From positions 209,264 through 273,263 of the forward strand of contig CAJTDL010000005.1 in NCBI GenBank assembly GCA_910575035.1: a stretch of DNA of 64,000 bases, given 5' to 3'. A model generated the notes under the pieces. It worked only from the letters and a program-made list of their open reading frames with translations, was not told the origin of the DNA and did no database searches. A program made the position numbers and the translations under genes. This stretch comes from Lachnospiraceae bacterium. Lineage in GTDB: Bacteria; Bacillota; Clostridia; Lachnospirales; Lachnospiraceae. Positions 19,218-29,411 of this stretch are shown here, piece by piece; within the stretch, counting starts at the first letter, position 1, and the number at the start of each line of letters is the position of its first letter.

Positions 19218-19237
19218 GGGGCAGATTTTCCTGCCCC
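19218..19237. terminator. Short GC hairpin between convergent genes
   Basis: GGGGCAG at 19218-19224 pairs with CTGCCCC at 19231-19237 around ATTTTC. It separates the small plus-strand gene from the minus-strand methyltransferase. The T tract is poor. Confidence 0.5.
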
Positions 19238-19290
19238 TTAGTACCTATCCCAAACAGCTGCCATTCCGCCTTCGCCTTACTGACGAAACT

Positions 19291-20085
19291 TCATCTTCTC
19301 TGCCGATTGGCTTCATACATCAGCAGCGCAGCGGCAACCGCTGCATTTAAAGATTCTACCCTTCCCTCCATCGGGATCTTAATATATGCATCTGCCATGC
19401 AGGCAATCTGCGGGCTAAGTCCATTCCCCTCATTCCCTACCAGAAACCCTGTGGGCTTTCTGTAATCCGGCTGGTCATAAACCATGGCTCCCTTTAAATG
19501 TGCCGCATATAAGGCAATGCCCTGCCCCTTCAGCTGCCGGATAGTATCCGGCAGGTCTGAAGTGATATAAAACGGCATACGGTATAAGGAACCCATCGTG
19601 CCACGGATTACCTTGGGATGGAAAATATCTACGGTAGGCTTGTCCATGATAATCCCTGTCACTCCAGCCCCTTCGCCGGTTCTGACCATCGTCCCAAGGT
19701 TTCCCGGATCTTGAATCCCCTCTAAAATTAATAAATGTGCATTTCCTGAATCTTCAGCCGTATCTGAAACGCCCGTCAGATCATCCAGGCTGTACCTTGG
19801 CATCTCCACCAGGCATAAAACCCCCTGGGGAGTCTCCGTGTCGCTGACAGCCCGAAATACCTGATCCGACACAACTTCGTAAGAATAGCCTGCAAGCTTT
19901 GCCATCTTCCCTTCCTCAGACAGGAAGGATTCTGAAATATACATGGCCTGAATCCTCTCCCTGGGTGCTTCCAGGCACATTTTTAGCCCTTCTGCCACAA
20001 AAACCTGCTGCTCATAACGGGCTTTTGCCTTCCGGTTCAGCTGCTGGATACGCTTCATCTGCCGATTGGCAGTGCTGGTGATCAT
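19291..20085 (-). CDS. TrmH/SpoU-family RNA 2'-O-methyltransferase
   Basis: A 264-residue SPOUT enzyme that methylates a ribose 2'-OH in rRNA or tRNA. The N-terminal substrate-binding domain (NRKARYEQQVFVAEG-like stretch, SDTETPQGVL) is followed by the knotted SAM site: LILEGIQDPGNLGTMVRT (motif 1), FLVGNEGNGLS (motif 2) and IPMEGRVESLNAAVAAALLMYE (motif 3). It follows pfkA by 11 nt and so belongs to a dnaE-pfkA-methylase operon. Whether it acts on 23S rRNA (RlmB/TsnR-like) is not decided. Confidence 0.92.
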   Translation of the reverse strand: MITSTANRQMKRIQQLNRKAKARYEQQVFVAEGLKMCLEAPRERIQAMYISESFLSEEGKMAKLAGYSYEVVSDQVFRAVSDTETPQGVLCLVEMPRYSLDDLTGVSDTAEDSGNAHLLILEGIQDPGNLGTMVRTGEGAGVTGIIMDKPTVDIFHPKVIRGTMGSLYRMPFYITSDLPDTIRQLKGQGIALYAAHLKGAMVYDQPDYRKPTGFLVGNEGNGLSPQIACMADAYIKIPMEGRVESLNAAVAAALLMYEANRQRR

Positions 20086-20096
20086 CCTGCCGCCCT

Positions 20097-21071
20097 CTAA
20101 GCGCTCAGGTTCTTGCAGATCTTAAACTGATAATCCGGAACCATCTTCTGCATAGACAATGCCTCATCAATATCGAAATCGGTGTAATTGCCATGGCAGT
20201 AAGCCACCACCCGGTTCGTCTTGCCCTGGCACAGTAAATCCACGGCATATGCGCCCATAGTGGAGGCATAAACACGGTCCTTACAGGTGGGGCTTCCGCC
20301 GCGCTGCATGTGCCCTAAAATAGTAGCGCGTGTCTCAAGGCCTGTAGCTGCCTCAATACGTTTCGCCATGCTGCTGGAATGGCCAATCCCCTCTGCATTG
20401 ATAATGATATGGTGCTTCTTCCCGCGCTTACGGTTTGCGATAATATTGTTCACCAACTTCTGCTCATCATAATCATATTTCTCTGGCAGCAGGATGTCTT
20501 CCGCCCCGTTGGCAATGCCGCACCACAATGCAATATAGCCTGCGCCGCGCCCCATAACCTCAATAATAGAACAGCGCTCATGGGAAGTGGATGTGTCACG
20601 GACCTTGTCAATGGCTTCCATAGCCGTATTCACTGCAGTGTCAAACCCAATCGTATACTCTGTGCAGGCAATATCCAAATCTATGGTCCCTGGGATCCCT
20701 ACCGTGTTAATGCCCTGTGCCGCCAGCTTCTGCGCCCCGCGGAAGGAGCCGTCCCCGCCAATGACGATCAGCCCGTCAATGCCATGCTTTCTGCAGACCT
20801 CTGCCCCCAGGCGCTGCCCCTCCTCTGTGGTAAACTCCGGGCACCTGGCTGTCTGGAGGATCGTGCCGCCCCGCTGGATGGTGTCTGACACGTCCCTGGG
20901 CATCATGTCAATGATCTCACCCTGCAAAAGCCCTGCATAGCCCCTTTTGATGCCTTTTACCTTCTTGCCATTAAAAATGGCCTCACGCACAACTGCGCGG
21001 ATTGCCGCATTCATGCCCGGCGCATCGCCGCCGCTTGTAAGTACGCCAATTGTCTGAATCTCTTTTTCCAT
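20097..21071 (-). CDS. pfkA: ATP-dependent 6-phosphofructokinase
   Basis: A 324-residue PfkA, phosphorylating fructose-6-phosphate in glycolysis. It has the ATP loop TSGGDAPGMNAAIR, IGGDGSFRGA (a GGDGS form that favours ATP over pyrophosphate), PGTIDLDIACTEYTIGFDTA with the catalytic Asp, and EVMGRGAGYIAL for substrate binding. Most bacterial enzymes read PGTIDND; here a Leu replaces the Asn after the catalytic TID. The length is normal. Second gene of the operon headed by dnaE. Confidence 0.95.
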   Translation of the reverse strand: MEKEIQTIGVLTSGGDAPGMNAAIRAVVREAIFNGKKVKGIKRGYAGLLQGEIIDMMPRDVSDTIQRGGTILQTARCPEFTTEEGQRLGAEVCRKHGIDGLIVIGGDGSFRGAQKLAAQGINTVGIPGTIDLDIACTEYTIGFDTAVNTAMEAIDKVRDTSTSHERCSIIEVMGRGAGYIALWCGIANGAEDILLPEKYDYDEQKLVNNIIANRKRGKKHHIIINAEGIGHSSSMAKRIEAATGLETRATILGHMQRGGSPTCKDRVYASTMGAYAVDLLCQGKTNRVVAYCHGNYTDFDIDEALSMQKMVPDYQFKICKNLSA

Positions 21072-21137
21072 GTCCGTTCCCTCCTGTGTCGTCTATCATT
21101 CGTTCTGTTACCAGAATTTTTTCCATTCTCTTACATT

Positions 21138-24100
21138 CTAATATCTTTTCGCCAGATTTTCAATGCCCTTTTCTACAACTTTTACATTTTTTCTGCCTAA
21201 AAAATTAGTCAATCTGTTGATTACCTCTGGTACAATGCCAATATTCCGGCTGGGCGGCAGGCGTTTCATCAGCTTTTCACCAGAAATATAGATTACCACA
21301 TTGTCCTTCCCATCACTGTCCTTTAGCATCTCAAACAGCTGGGATTCCTTATCCTCGTAATCCTTTCGGTCAGGAAACTGCAGCCACAGCTCTTTTTTCG
21401 TATCGTCAAAGGAATAGACCTTCTCACAGATGAGCTTGCTGTTCTTCTCCTCCTCGGTAGACACCCGCCCACGGACAAACACCTTGGCGTCTGTATCCAG
21501 TAAATGGCTGCTCTTTTCGTAGCTTTTGGGAAAAATAATGACTTCCAAAGTGCCCACCAGATCCTCCAAGGTAATAAAAGCCATGGTTTGGTTCTGTTTC
21601 GTATATTTTACAGTCTTATCCACGATCATGCCGCCCACCGTGGCAATCTCCCCTTCCCTGGCCTTCGTCTGCCCGCTTTCCTCATCCAGCATAAAATCTG
21701 TCGTCACCCTGGTAATATTTTTCCGCCATTTTTCCTCATATTCCTCCAAGGGATGGCCGCTGATATAAATCCCCATCACCTCTTTTTCAAACCCCAGGTA
21801 TATTTCCTTGGCATATTCCCCCACATCTGGCAGCTTCACCTCAAAATCCGCCTTGGCCTCATCCCCTGCCAGGTCAAACAGCGTCATCTGCCCTGCCATA
21901 GTATTTTTCTTATCCTGGGTGACGTCATCCATAATCCTGGCATAAGCCATCATGCCCTGCTTCCTTGTGGCGCCTAAGCCATCCAAAGCCCCAGCCTTAA
22001 TCAGGTTCTCCACCATACGCTTGTTGATCTCCCGGTCTGCCATACGGGCCAGGAAATCCTTCAGGCTGGTAAATTTGCCCCGCGCCCTGCGCTCCTCACA
22101 GAGCTTTTTGATAAAGGCGTGGCTGATGCCCTTAATGGCAGAAAGCCCATAGCGTATATCGTTCCCAGATACGGAAAAATTGCTCTCCCCCTCATTGACG
22201 CTGGGCGGGAGCACTTGAATCCCCATCTGCCTGCAGGAATAGATATACTCGGAAATCTTGCTGACATGATCCATAACAGAGCTCATCAATGACGCCATAT
22301 ATTCCACCGGGTAATAGTATTTCAGGTAGGCTGTCTGGTAAGCCACGACCGCATAGGCAGCCGCATGGGATTTATTAAAGGCATATTTTGCAAAATCCGT
22401 CATCTCATCAAAAATCCGGTTGGCCACTCCTGCTTCAATCCCATTGCTGGCACAACCTGGAACGCCCTCTTCCGGATTGCCATAGACAAAATTTTTCCGC
22501 TCCTGCTCCATGACAGAGGCTTTCTTTTTGGACATGGCACGCCGCACCAGGTCGCTGCGCCCCAGAGTATACCCGGCCAGATCCCTTACGATCTGCATTA
22601 CCTGTTCTTGGTAGACGATGCACCCATAGGTAGGCGCCAAAATCGGCTCCAGCTGCGGGCAGTCATAGGTTACCGTATCTGGATTGTTCTTGCCGCGGAT
22701 ATAGGCCGGGATAAAGTCCATGGGGCCTGGGCGGTACAGGGAAATCCCTGCAATCACATCCTCCAGGCTCTGGGGCTTCAGCTCCTTCATAAAGCTTTTC
22801 ATCCCCGCGCTCTCTAGCTGGAATACCCCATCTGTCCTGCCTGTCCCCAGGGAATCCAGCACTGCCTTATCATCAAAATCAATCTTGTCTATATCCAGCT
22901 GGATCTTGCGATTGTCCTGAATCAGGCGGACGGCATTCTGCAGCACCGTCAGGTTCCGAAGCCCCAAAAAGTCCATTTTCAAAAGCCCCAGCTCCTCCAG
23001 GACCGTCATGGTAAACTGGGTCGTGACCGCGCCGTCAGCCCCCCTGGAAAGGGGCACAAATTCATCCACTGCCTTAGAGCTGATCACCACTCCGGCAGCA
23101 TGCATAGAGGTATGCCGGGGCAGCCCCTCCAGGCGCTTGGACATATCAATCAGCCTCCCTACGCTCTCATCCTTTTCGTAAAGGCCCTTCAGCTCTCGGT
23201 TCATATCCAAAGCCTTGTCAATGGTAATCCCCAGCTCTGTGGGGATCTGTTTGGCAATGGAATCTACAAAGGCATAAGGCAGATCCATGACCCTTCCCAC
23301 GTCGCGGATTACGCCCCTGGCTGCCATGGTTCCGAAGGTAACAATCTGCACCACCCGGTCCTTGCCGTATTTTTGGCTTACATAGTCGATTACTTCCTGC
23401 CTGCGCTCCACACAGAAGTCAATATCAATATCCGGCATGGTCACCCGCTCCGGATTCAGGAACCGCTCAAAGATCAGGCTGTAGCGCAGCGGGTCGATAT
23501 TGGTGATCTCCAAGGCATAAGACACTACCGAGCCAGCCGCGCTGCCGCGCCCGGGCCCTACTGCAATCCCATGCTCCCTGGCAAAGTGGATAAAATCCCA
23601 CACGATCAAAAAGTAATCCACATACCCCATCTGCCGGATAATATCCAGCTCATACTGCAGCTGTCCCTTAATTTCCTCATAGGAAACCTGCCCTTCCCTG
23701 CCTGGGATAGATACCATGCCATCCTGCGCCGGATACCTGCGCCCTAACCCTTCATAACACAGTTTATTCAGGTACTCCCAGGAATCATACCCTTCTGGCA
23801 CATCAAATTTGGGCAGTTTGGTCACGCCAAACTCAATCTCCACATGGCACCTGTCCGCAATCTTCTGGGTATTCTCCAAAGCCTCCAGGGCATAAGGAAA
23901 CAGCGCCTTCATCTGCTCCTCTGACTTTACATAATACTGCCCGCCTTCATACCGCATACGGTTCTCATCTGCCAGCTTCTTTCCAGTCTGTATGCACAGC
24001 AGGATATCGTGGGAATCCACATCTGTATCATAGGTGTAATGGACATCATTGGTGGCTACCAGGGGAATGCCTGTATCCTTGCTGAGCCGCAGAAGCTGCT

Positions 24101-24662
24101 GGTTCACATGCTTCTGCTCTGGCAGCCCATGATCCTGCAGCTCCAGGAAATAATTGCCATGGCCAAAGACGCCATCATACCACAGGGCAGTTTTTTTGGC
24201 TTCCTCATAGAACCCCCTGGCAAGGTGCTTTTGCACCTCCCCAGCCAGGCAGGCGCTTAGGACGATCAGCCCTTCGTGGTAGGTTTCCAGAACCTCCCGG
24301 TCTACACGCGGCCGGTAATAATAGCCTTCTGTAAACCCCCGGGACACAATTTTCATCAGGTTACTGTATCCCAGGTTATTTTCCGCCAGCAGGATCAGGT
24401 GGAAATAGCGGTCTTCCCCCTCCATCTTTTCCCGGTCAAAGCGGGAGCCTGGGGCAACATAGACTTCGCAGCCTAAAATGGGGTTAATGCCTGCTTCCCT
24501 GGCCGCGCGGTAAAAATCAATTACACCGTACATCACGCCATGGTCTGTGATGGCAGCTGCATCCATGCCTAGTTCCTTGACCCTGGCCACATATTCTTTT
24601 ATTTTATTGGAACCATCCAGAAGGCTGTACTCTGTATGGACATGGAGATGGGCAAATGACAT
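21138..24662 (-). CDS. dnaE: DNA polymerase III alpha subunit, DnaE type
   Basis: A 1174-residue C-family polymerase. PHP domain first (FAHLHVHTEYSLLDG), then the polymerase core with GPGRGSAAGS and the catalytic PDIDIDF (about residues 410-416), fingers (GRTDGVFQLESAGM), a helix-hairpin-helix region and a C-terminal OB fold (EIATVGGMIVDKTVKYTKQNQ). Start at 24662 because AAAAGGAGG is placed 7 nt upstream; a Met seven codons earlier would place this site inside the gene. Complete. It begins the dnaE-pfkA-methylase operon. Confidence 0.95.
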   Translation of the reverse strand: MSFAHLHVHTEYSLLDGSNKIKEYVARVKELGMDAAAITDHGVMYGVIDFYRAAREAGINPILGCEVYVAPGSRFDREKMEGEDRYFHLILLAENNLGYSNLMKIVSRGFTEGYYYRPRVDREVLETYHEGLIVLSACLAGEVQKHLARGFYEEAKKTALWYDGVFGHGNYFLELQDHGLPEQKHVNQQLLRLSKDTGIPLVATNDVHYTYDTDVDSHDILLCIQTGKKLADENRMRYEGGQYYVKSEEQMKALFPYALEALENTQKIADRCHVEIEFGVTKLPKFDVPEGYDSWEYLNKLCYEGLGRRYPAQDGMVSIPGREGQVSYEEIKGQLQYELDIIRQMGYVDYFLIVWDFIHFAREHGIAVGPGRGSAAGSVVSYALEITNIDPLRYSLIFERFLNPERVTMPDIDIDFCVERRQEVIDYVSQKYGKDRVVQIVTFGTMAARGVIRDVGRVMDLPYAFVDSIAKQIPTELGITIDKALDMNRELKGLYEKDESVGRLIDMSKRLEGLPRHTSMHAAGVVISSKAVDEFVPLSRGADGAVTTQFTMTVLEELGLLKMDFLGLRNLTVLQNAVRLIQDNRKIQLDIDKIDFDDKAVLDSLGTGRTDGVFQLESAGMKSFMKELKPQSLEDVIAGISLYRPGPMDFIPAYIRGKNNPDTVTYDCPQLEPILAPTYGCIVYQEQVMQIVRDLAGYTLGRSDLVRRAMSKKKASVMEQERKNFVYGNPEEGVPGCASNGIEAGVANRIFDEMTDFAKYAFNKSHAAAYAVVAYQTAYLKYYYPVEYMASLMSSVMDHVSKISEYIYSCRQMGIQVLPPSVNEGESNFSVSGNDIRYGLSAIKGISHAFIKKLCEERRARGKFTSLKDFLARMADREINKRMVENLIKAGALDGLGATRKQGMMAYARIMDDVTQDKKNTMAGQMTLFDLAGDEAKADFEVKLPDVGEYAKEIYLGFEKEVMGIYISGHPLEEYEEKWRKNITRVTTDFMLDEESGQTKAREGEIATVGGMIVDKTVKYTKQNQTMAFITLEDLVGTLEVIIFPKSYEKSSHLLDTDAKVFVRGRVSTEEEKNSKLICEKVYSFDDTKKELWLQFPDRKDYEDKESQLFEMLKDSDGKDNVVIYISGEKLMKRLPPSRNIGIVPEVINRLTNFLGRKNVKVVEKGIENLAKRY

Positions 24663-24905
24663 GGGGTTCCCTCCTTTTCGCATTTTATTCTCTGTGTTTG
24701 CTTCACTGTGTCAGATTTTCCTTGTTCTTCTATGGTTCTGGTTATTGTGTATTTTGCATGCTTTTTCTTTGGGTTTGCACTGCCTTTTCACTTATGCGTT
24801 TTCAGGCATTGCTTTTATTTTATCACAAAATCGCCCATTTTCCTATCCTAAAATCAGATAGGGGGATGGCAGCAAAATACTGGGGAATTGATAAGAGTCC
24901 GTCCC

Positions 24906-24985
24906 CTCCCTGGCAGACACCTGTCCACTCCCATCGCCAACCAATAAAATCCCCTAGGTTACTGACATTAGCCGTGAATAGTAAC
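24906..24985 (+). repeat. Composite relic: R2 arm plus MITE end
   Basis: CTCCCTGGCAGACACCTGTC (24906-24925) matches the outer arm and tail of R2 at 9850. It is followed at 24959-24985 by GTTACT...GCCGTGAATAGTAAC, an internally deleted form of the 145-bp repeat. The rest of the 24663-25076 spacer holds nothing recognisable apart from the RBS AAAGGAGG of the next gene. Confidence 0.5.
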
Positions 24986-25076
24986 ATCAATTATAAGCTT
25001 ATCCTGTCAGTACATGGGCAATATATTGACTATAAATTAGGGATAGAATATAATAGGGAAAAAGGAGGCGGTTATT

Positions 25077-25617
25077 ATGAAGGCATTGAGAAAGGAAAAA
25101 ATATATACGATAGATGATATTTATGCTTTGCCAGATGGAAAACGGGCAGAGTTGATTGACGGACAAATGCATAGGATGGCTCCACCTGGCAGGACACATC
25201 TAAAAATACTATTTTCATTCAGCAGGACAATCGCCGATTATATTGATTCTAATGGGGGGCGAATGCAAAGTAAGCATTGCGCCATTTGCAGTATTTCTCA
25301 ATGAAAACGACAAAACATACGCAGAACCGGATATATAAGTAATCTGTGGCCAATCCAAGCTGGATGAAAAAGGGTGCCATGGCGAGCCAGATTGGATTAT
25401 TGAGATTGTTTCTCCTGGAAGCAAGACAATGGACTATTTTACAGAGTTGTTCCAATACCGTGCTGCTGGCGTACGGGAATATTGGATTGTGTATCCGATA
25501 AAAAATCAAATATTGGCGTATCATTTTGAACGAGAAACGATGGAACCATATTCCTTTGGCGAAGATATGCCAGCAGGAATCTACGAAAATTTTTCTATAA
25601 TTGTACACAACACCTAA
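25077..25617 (+). pseudogene. Uma2-family (DUF820) nuclease, broken
   Basis: The first frame reads YTIDDIYALPDGKRAELIDGQ, typical of Uma2 PD-(D/E)XK-like proteins. One extra base in GGGGGGC near 25255 shifts the frame, after which ECKVSIAPFAVFLNENDKTYAEPD continues in +1 and meets a TAA at 25336. The rest (GEPDWIIEIVSPGS with the catalytic Glu, YRAAGVREYWIVYP) runs in that frame to 25617. One frameshift and one nonsense codon make it non-functional. The full gene would be about 180 codons. Confidence 0.85.
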
Positions 25618-25632
25618 GAAAGGACATTCCCT

Positions 25633-26523
25633 ATGAAAATTTTAAAAAAAGCAGGAAGCATTTTATTTTGCCTGCTCCCAGCTCTATTGGCACTGGGAAT
25701 CCAGATTATAGTAACCTTTGCGGGAGTCTTCCTGAAGATTCTATTTGTAATCGCAAATGACCCAGCCGTCTTCCAAGGCTCATCCCTTTACAATGCAGAA
25801 CAAACCATTGCCCAATTAAGCAGCGACAGCCAGTTTCTGGCTGGGATTTCTGCCATATACGCCCTCTTAGCGGCAATCGCCCTTGGCATATGGTACAGGC
25901 TCCGTTTCGTGCCAAAGCACAGGGTCCGCCGCAAGGCTTCCTCCCTGATGAACCCCTGTATACTGGGAGGACTGCTCCTTTTAACGGTTGGGATGCAGTA
26001 CATATCCTCCTATATGGTAATGCTCATCGCCGCTGTCAGCCCTGGATGGTTTGAGTCCTACCAAAGCATCATGGAAAGCATTGGCTTTGATAATATCACG
26101 CCGCTTCTGGCCATTTACACCGTCCTGATCGCGCCTGTAAGCGAAGAATTGATCTTCCGCGGCGTCACGCTTAAATACGCCTCCAAAGCCATGCCCTTCT
26201 TTTTTGCAAACATATTCCAGGCATTTTTGTTTGGAGCCTTCCATGGAAATATGGTACAGGGAATCTATGCCTTCGTGGCAGGCCTGTTCTGCGGCTATGT
26301 CTGCTATAAAGGGGGGAGCTTATACCTGTCCATCCTGTTCCACATGATGTTCAATTTATGGGGAGCATTTGCCCCAGGCTTTTTATCTTACAGCGGGGAA
26401 TCTATCTGGATCCACCTTGGCATTGCCCTACTGGCAGCGGCCATATCCGTTGGAGGCCTTTTCCTATACCGAAAAGGAATTGACCTACGGGAAGAAAAAG
26501 CATATCCTGACAGGAATCCATAA
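25633..26523 (+). CDS. CPBP-family intramembrane metalloprotease
   Basis: A 296-residue membrane protein with about seven hydrophobic segments. The Abi/CAAX-protease motifs are all present: motif 1 SEELIFRG (two Glu and Arg, about residues 174-181), motif 2 FGAFHGN (His) and motif 3 LFHMMFNLWG (His and Asn). These residues bind the metal inside the membrane. The family includes CAAX-processing and bacteriocin self-immunity proteases; the substrate here is unknown. The ATG lies 13 nt after the Uma2 relic. Confidence 0.9.
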   Translation: MKILKKAGSILFCLLPALLALGIQIIVTFAGVFLKILFVIANDPAVFQGSSLYNAEQTIAQLSSDSQFLAGISAIYALLAAIALGIWYRLRFVPKHRVRRKASSLMNPCILGGLLLLTVGMQYISSYMVMLIAAVSPGWFESYQSIMESIGFDNITPLLAIYTVLIAPVSEELIFRGVTLKYASKAMPFFFANIFQAFLFGAFHGNMVQGIYAFVAGLFCGYVCYKGGSLYLSILFHMMFNLWGAFAPGFLSYSGESIWIHLGIALLAAAISVGGLFLYRKGIDLREEKAYPDRNP

Positions 26524-26582
26524 GAACCTAAAAGAAATTTCTATTTTGGTTGGGCTGCCATTTCCTGGCAGCCCCACTTTTA

Positions 26583-26642
26583 CTATTAACCTATTTGCTG
26601 TTAACCTATTTGCTATTTACCTATTTGCCATTAAGCTATTTC
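26583..26642 (+). repeat. Four tandem 15-nt units
   Basis: Units of the form CTATTAACCTATTTG repeat four times (26583, 26598, 26613, 26628) with 1-4 changes each. The last unit overlaps the stop codon of the surface-protein relic on the other strand. Confidence 0.75.
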
Positions 26643-28181
26643 TTCACTTTCACAGCATTTGAAATTTTTCCACTGCTGCCTAAGGCTTTCTTCTTTGTAA
26701 CCACCTTATAATAGTATGTCTTATTGGATTTTACCTTGGTATCCACATAGGCCTGTTTGGAGGCAGATACCTTGGCAATCTTTACAAAACCTTTGTTTTT
26801 CTTAGTGGAACGGTAAATATCATATCCTGTTGCGCCCTTGGCCTTCTTCCATGTCACTTTCACGCGCTGTTTCCCATCCTGCTTGGCCGTTACTTTTTTG
26901 GTATTTGCTGGCAAAGCAGCCACGCTTACAGCGTTGGAAACCTTACCGCTGCTATATTTTCCTTTCGTCCCCGAAACCACCTTATAATAATATTTCTGAT
27001 TCACCTTTGCCTTTTTGTCCAGGTAAGCCAGTTTGGAAGCGGAAACCCTCGCAACCTTCACAAATCCTTTATCCTTCTGGGTGGAGCGGTACACATAATA
27101 TGCAGATGCGCCCTTCACTTTTTTCCAAGTGACTTTTACACACTAACGTATCTTGCCCCACCAGGGCCTTCTGGCTTGCTGTCAGCCCTTCATAAGCAGC
27201 CCGGGCTTCCTGGATCTGAGCCTCTTTCTCCAGGGTCACCGTCCCGATGGCATTGATTTTTTGAGCCACTGCATTGGCTGCATTTTGATCCGCTTCTTCC
27301 TTCTTTAAATCAGCAAGAGCCTGCTCTGCATCTTCCAATACTTTCAAAAGCCCTGCCCCTACCAGCTCTTTCTGAATGGCTGTCAAGGCTTCATAAGCAG
27401 CCCGGGCTTCCTGGATTGCCGCTTCTGACTCCAGGGTCACCGCCCCGATGGCACTGATCTTTTGGGCCGCTACATCGGCTGCATTCTTGTCTGCTTCTTC
27501 CTTCTTTAAATCAGCAAGAGCCTGCTCTGCATCTTCCAATACCTCTAAAAGCCCTGCGCCTACCAGCGCTTTCTGCGCCGCTGTCAAGCTGTCATAAGAC
27601 TGGCGCGCAGACTTTATAGCCGCCTCAGATTCCAGGGTTACCTCACCAATGGATTCAATTTTCCGGATCACTGCATCAGCTGCTTCCCGATCCGCATCCC
27701 TGATTTCTATTTCAATGGTATCCGTTAACCCAGAAGCTATGCTTCTTACCGTAATTTCCGCCGTTCCTGCTGTAAGGGCCGTTAATTGCCCGCTTACGCT
27801 GACAGAAGCCACCTTTGGATTGCTGCTTGTAAAGGCCACTGCCTGGTTCGTCGCATTTTGGGGCAGGATATCCGCTGCCAGACGGTATGTATTCCCACAC
27901 CAGAACACTTCTTCTGGAGCTTTCAGCTTTACAGACGTCACCTTAATATGCTCGCCGTAGTATGGTTCAACCGTAACCTGGCACTCTGCCCTCACAGACT
28001 CATCTGCTATGGAGTAAGCAGCGACCACTGCTGTTCCGGCAGATCCTTTTGCTGATACCGTGCCTTCGGAGGAAACAGCCACAAGTTCTGGATTGGAGGA
28101 TTTCCAACCTATGCTGACCTGGTAATAGAATCCCTCAAAGATCAGCAACACATAATATTTTCGCTGCATTGCCAAACACAA
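26636..28181 (-). pseudogene. Surface protein with Ig-like, helical and Fn3-like repeats, broken
   Basis: Two frames join into one gene. From about 28115 down the first has Big2/Ig-like domains (WKSSNPELVAVSSEGTVSA, FTSSNPKVASVSVSGQLTAL). It then has helical repeats of about 67 residues that start AAD.VIRKIESIGEVTLESE and end LEDAEQALADLKKEEAD, two complete and one cut after 42 residues. Near 27140 the frame is shifted, and the other frame (26636-27118 and a few codons more) encodes two Fn3-like modules (VTWKK.KGA..YDIYRSTKKNKGF). No signal peptide is found upstream, so the N-terminus is lost. It was probably a cell-wall or secreted adhesin. Confidence 0.8.
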
Positions 28182-28195
28182 TGCAGCGAATTTTT
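28160..28195 (+). terminator. Hairpin terminator with T tract
   Basis: TTCGCTGCATTG at 28160-28171 pairs perfectly with CAATGCAGCGAA at 28179-28190, followed by TTTTT on the plus strand. On the minus strand it lies after the aldo/keto reductase gene and may also stop that transcript. It marks the point where the surface-protein relic loses its N-terminus. Confidence 0.65.
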
Positions 28196-28280
28196 GTAGA
28201 ATGCAGCCGTGCCATCCGGATCCATTTCCAAGTTATAAAATCCAAAATATATGCTATAATGAATGTGGATTATCAGTAAC

Positions 28281-29411
28281 CTACCCTTTCAATTTCTCCA
28301 CAAAATCTGCCATAGCCTCTGAAACCTTAATCTGCTGCGGACAGACTGCCTCGCAGCTTCTGCACCCCACGCAGGCGCTTGGCTGCTTTTCCTTTGGAAC
28401 AGCCATCAATGCCATAGGCGCAATAAATCCGCCCTCCGTAAAGCTATGCTCATTGTAAAGCTCAATCAAAGAGGGAATATCCAACCCCTGGGGGCAATGG
28501 CTGACGCAATAATGGCATGCGGTGCATGGCAGCGTCTTATTCAGCATATCTGACGCAACCCCCAGCAGGGCTTCCATCTCCTGTTCTGTCAAAGGCCGTT
28601 CTTCCTCAAAGGTCTTGATATTTTCCTGAAGCTGCCCCATATCCGACATCCCGGAAAGCACCACCGTCACCTCTGGAAGGGATTGCAGGAAACGGAACGC
28701 CCAAACCGGAACCTTTTCATCCGGGCAAATTGCATTCAGCTTTTCCCCTGCAGCCTTTGGCAGCTTTGCCAGCTTCCCGCCCCGCAATGGCTCCATTACC
28801 CAGATTGGGATCTTATGCTCCCGCAGCAATTCCACCTTCGCCTTTGCATCCTGGAAATCCCAATCCACATAGTTAAGCTGGATCTGGCAAAATTCCATAT
28901 CCTTCCCATAAGCGTCCAGAAAACGCTTCATAACCTCACAGCTCCCATGGGCAGAGAATCCCAAATGGCGGATACGCCCATTTTCCTTCTGCTTCATCAG
29001 ATATTCATAAATGCCATACTGCTTGTCTAAATAAGCGTCAATATTCATCTCACAGACATTGTGGAACAAATAAAAATCAAAATATTCCACCTGGCATTTC
29101 TCCAACTGCTTCTCAAAAATTTCTTCCACTTTGGGCATATTTGAGAGGTCATACCCCGGAAATTTTGTGGCAAGGCAAAAGCTCTCCCTTGGGTATTTCT
29201 TTAATGCCTTCCCGATCACAAGCTCTGAATTGCCTGCATGGTAGCCCCAGGCCGTATCATAGTAATTGATCCCCTGTTCCATGGCATAAGCTACCATTTC
29301 CCCTGCCCGATCTTCATCAATCCTGCTGTCATCCCCCTCTATAACAGGAAGGCGCATTGCCCCCAAGCCAAGGGCAGACAGCTTCAAGCCCTGAAATTCC
29401 TTATAATACAT
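28281..29411 (-). CDS. Aldo/keto reductase with C-terminal 2[4Fe-4S] domain
   Basis: A 376-residue oxidoreductase. The AKR barrel (GLKLSALGLGAMRLP, NYYDTAWGYH with catalytic Asp/Tyr, LATKFP, IRHLGFSAHG) covers about residues 1-275. A ferredoxin-like tail has CTACHYCVSHCPQ and CVGCRSCEAVCPQ, each able to hold a 4Fe-4S cluster. Such fusions are frequent in anaerobic Clostridia and probably couple substrate reduction to an electron carrier. The substrate is unknown. Single gene. Confidence 0.93.
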   Translation of the reverse strand: MYYKEFQGLKLSALGLGAMRLPVIEGDDSRIDEDRAGEMVAYAMEQGINYYDTAWGYHAGNSELVIGKALKKYPRESFCLATKFPGYDLSNMPKVEEIFEKQLEKCQVEYFDFYLFHNVCEMNIDAYLDKQYGIYEYLMKQKENGRIRHLGFSAHGSCEVMKRFLDAYGKDMEFCQIQLNYVDWDFQDAKAKVELLREHKIPIWVMEPLRGGKLAKLPKAAGEKLNAICPDEKVPVWAFRFLQSLPEVTVVLSGMSDMGQLQENIKTFEEERPLTEQEMEALLGVASDMLNKTLPCTACHYCVSHCPQGLDIPSLIELYNEHSFTEGGFIAPMALMAVPKEKQPSACVGCRSCEAVCPQQIKVSEAMADFVEKLKG

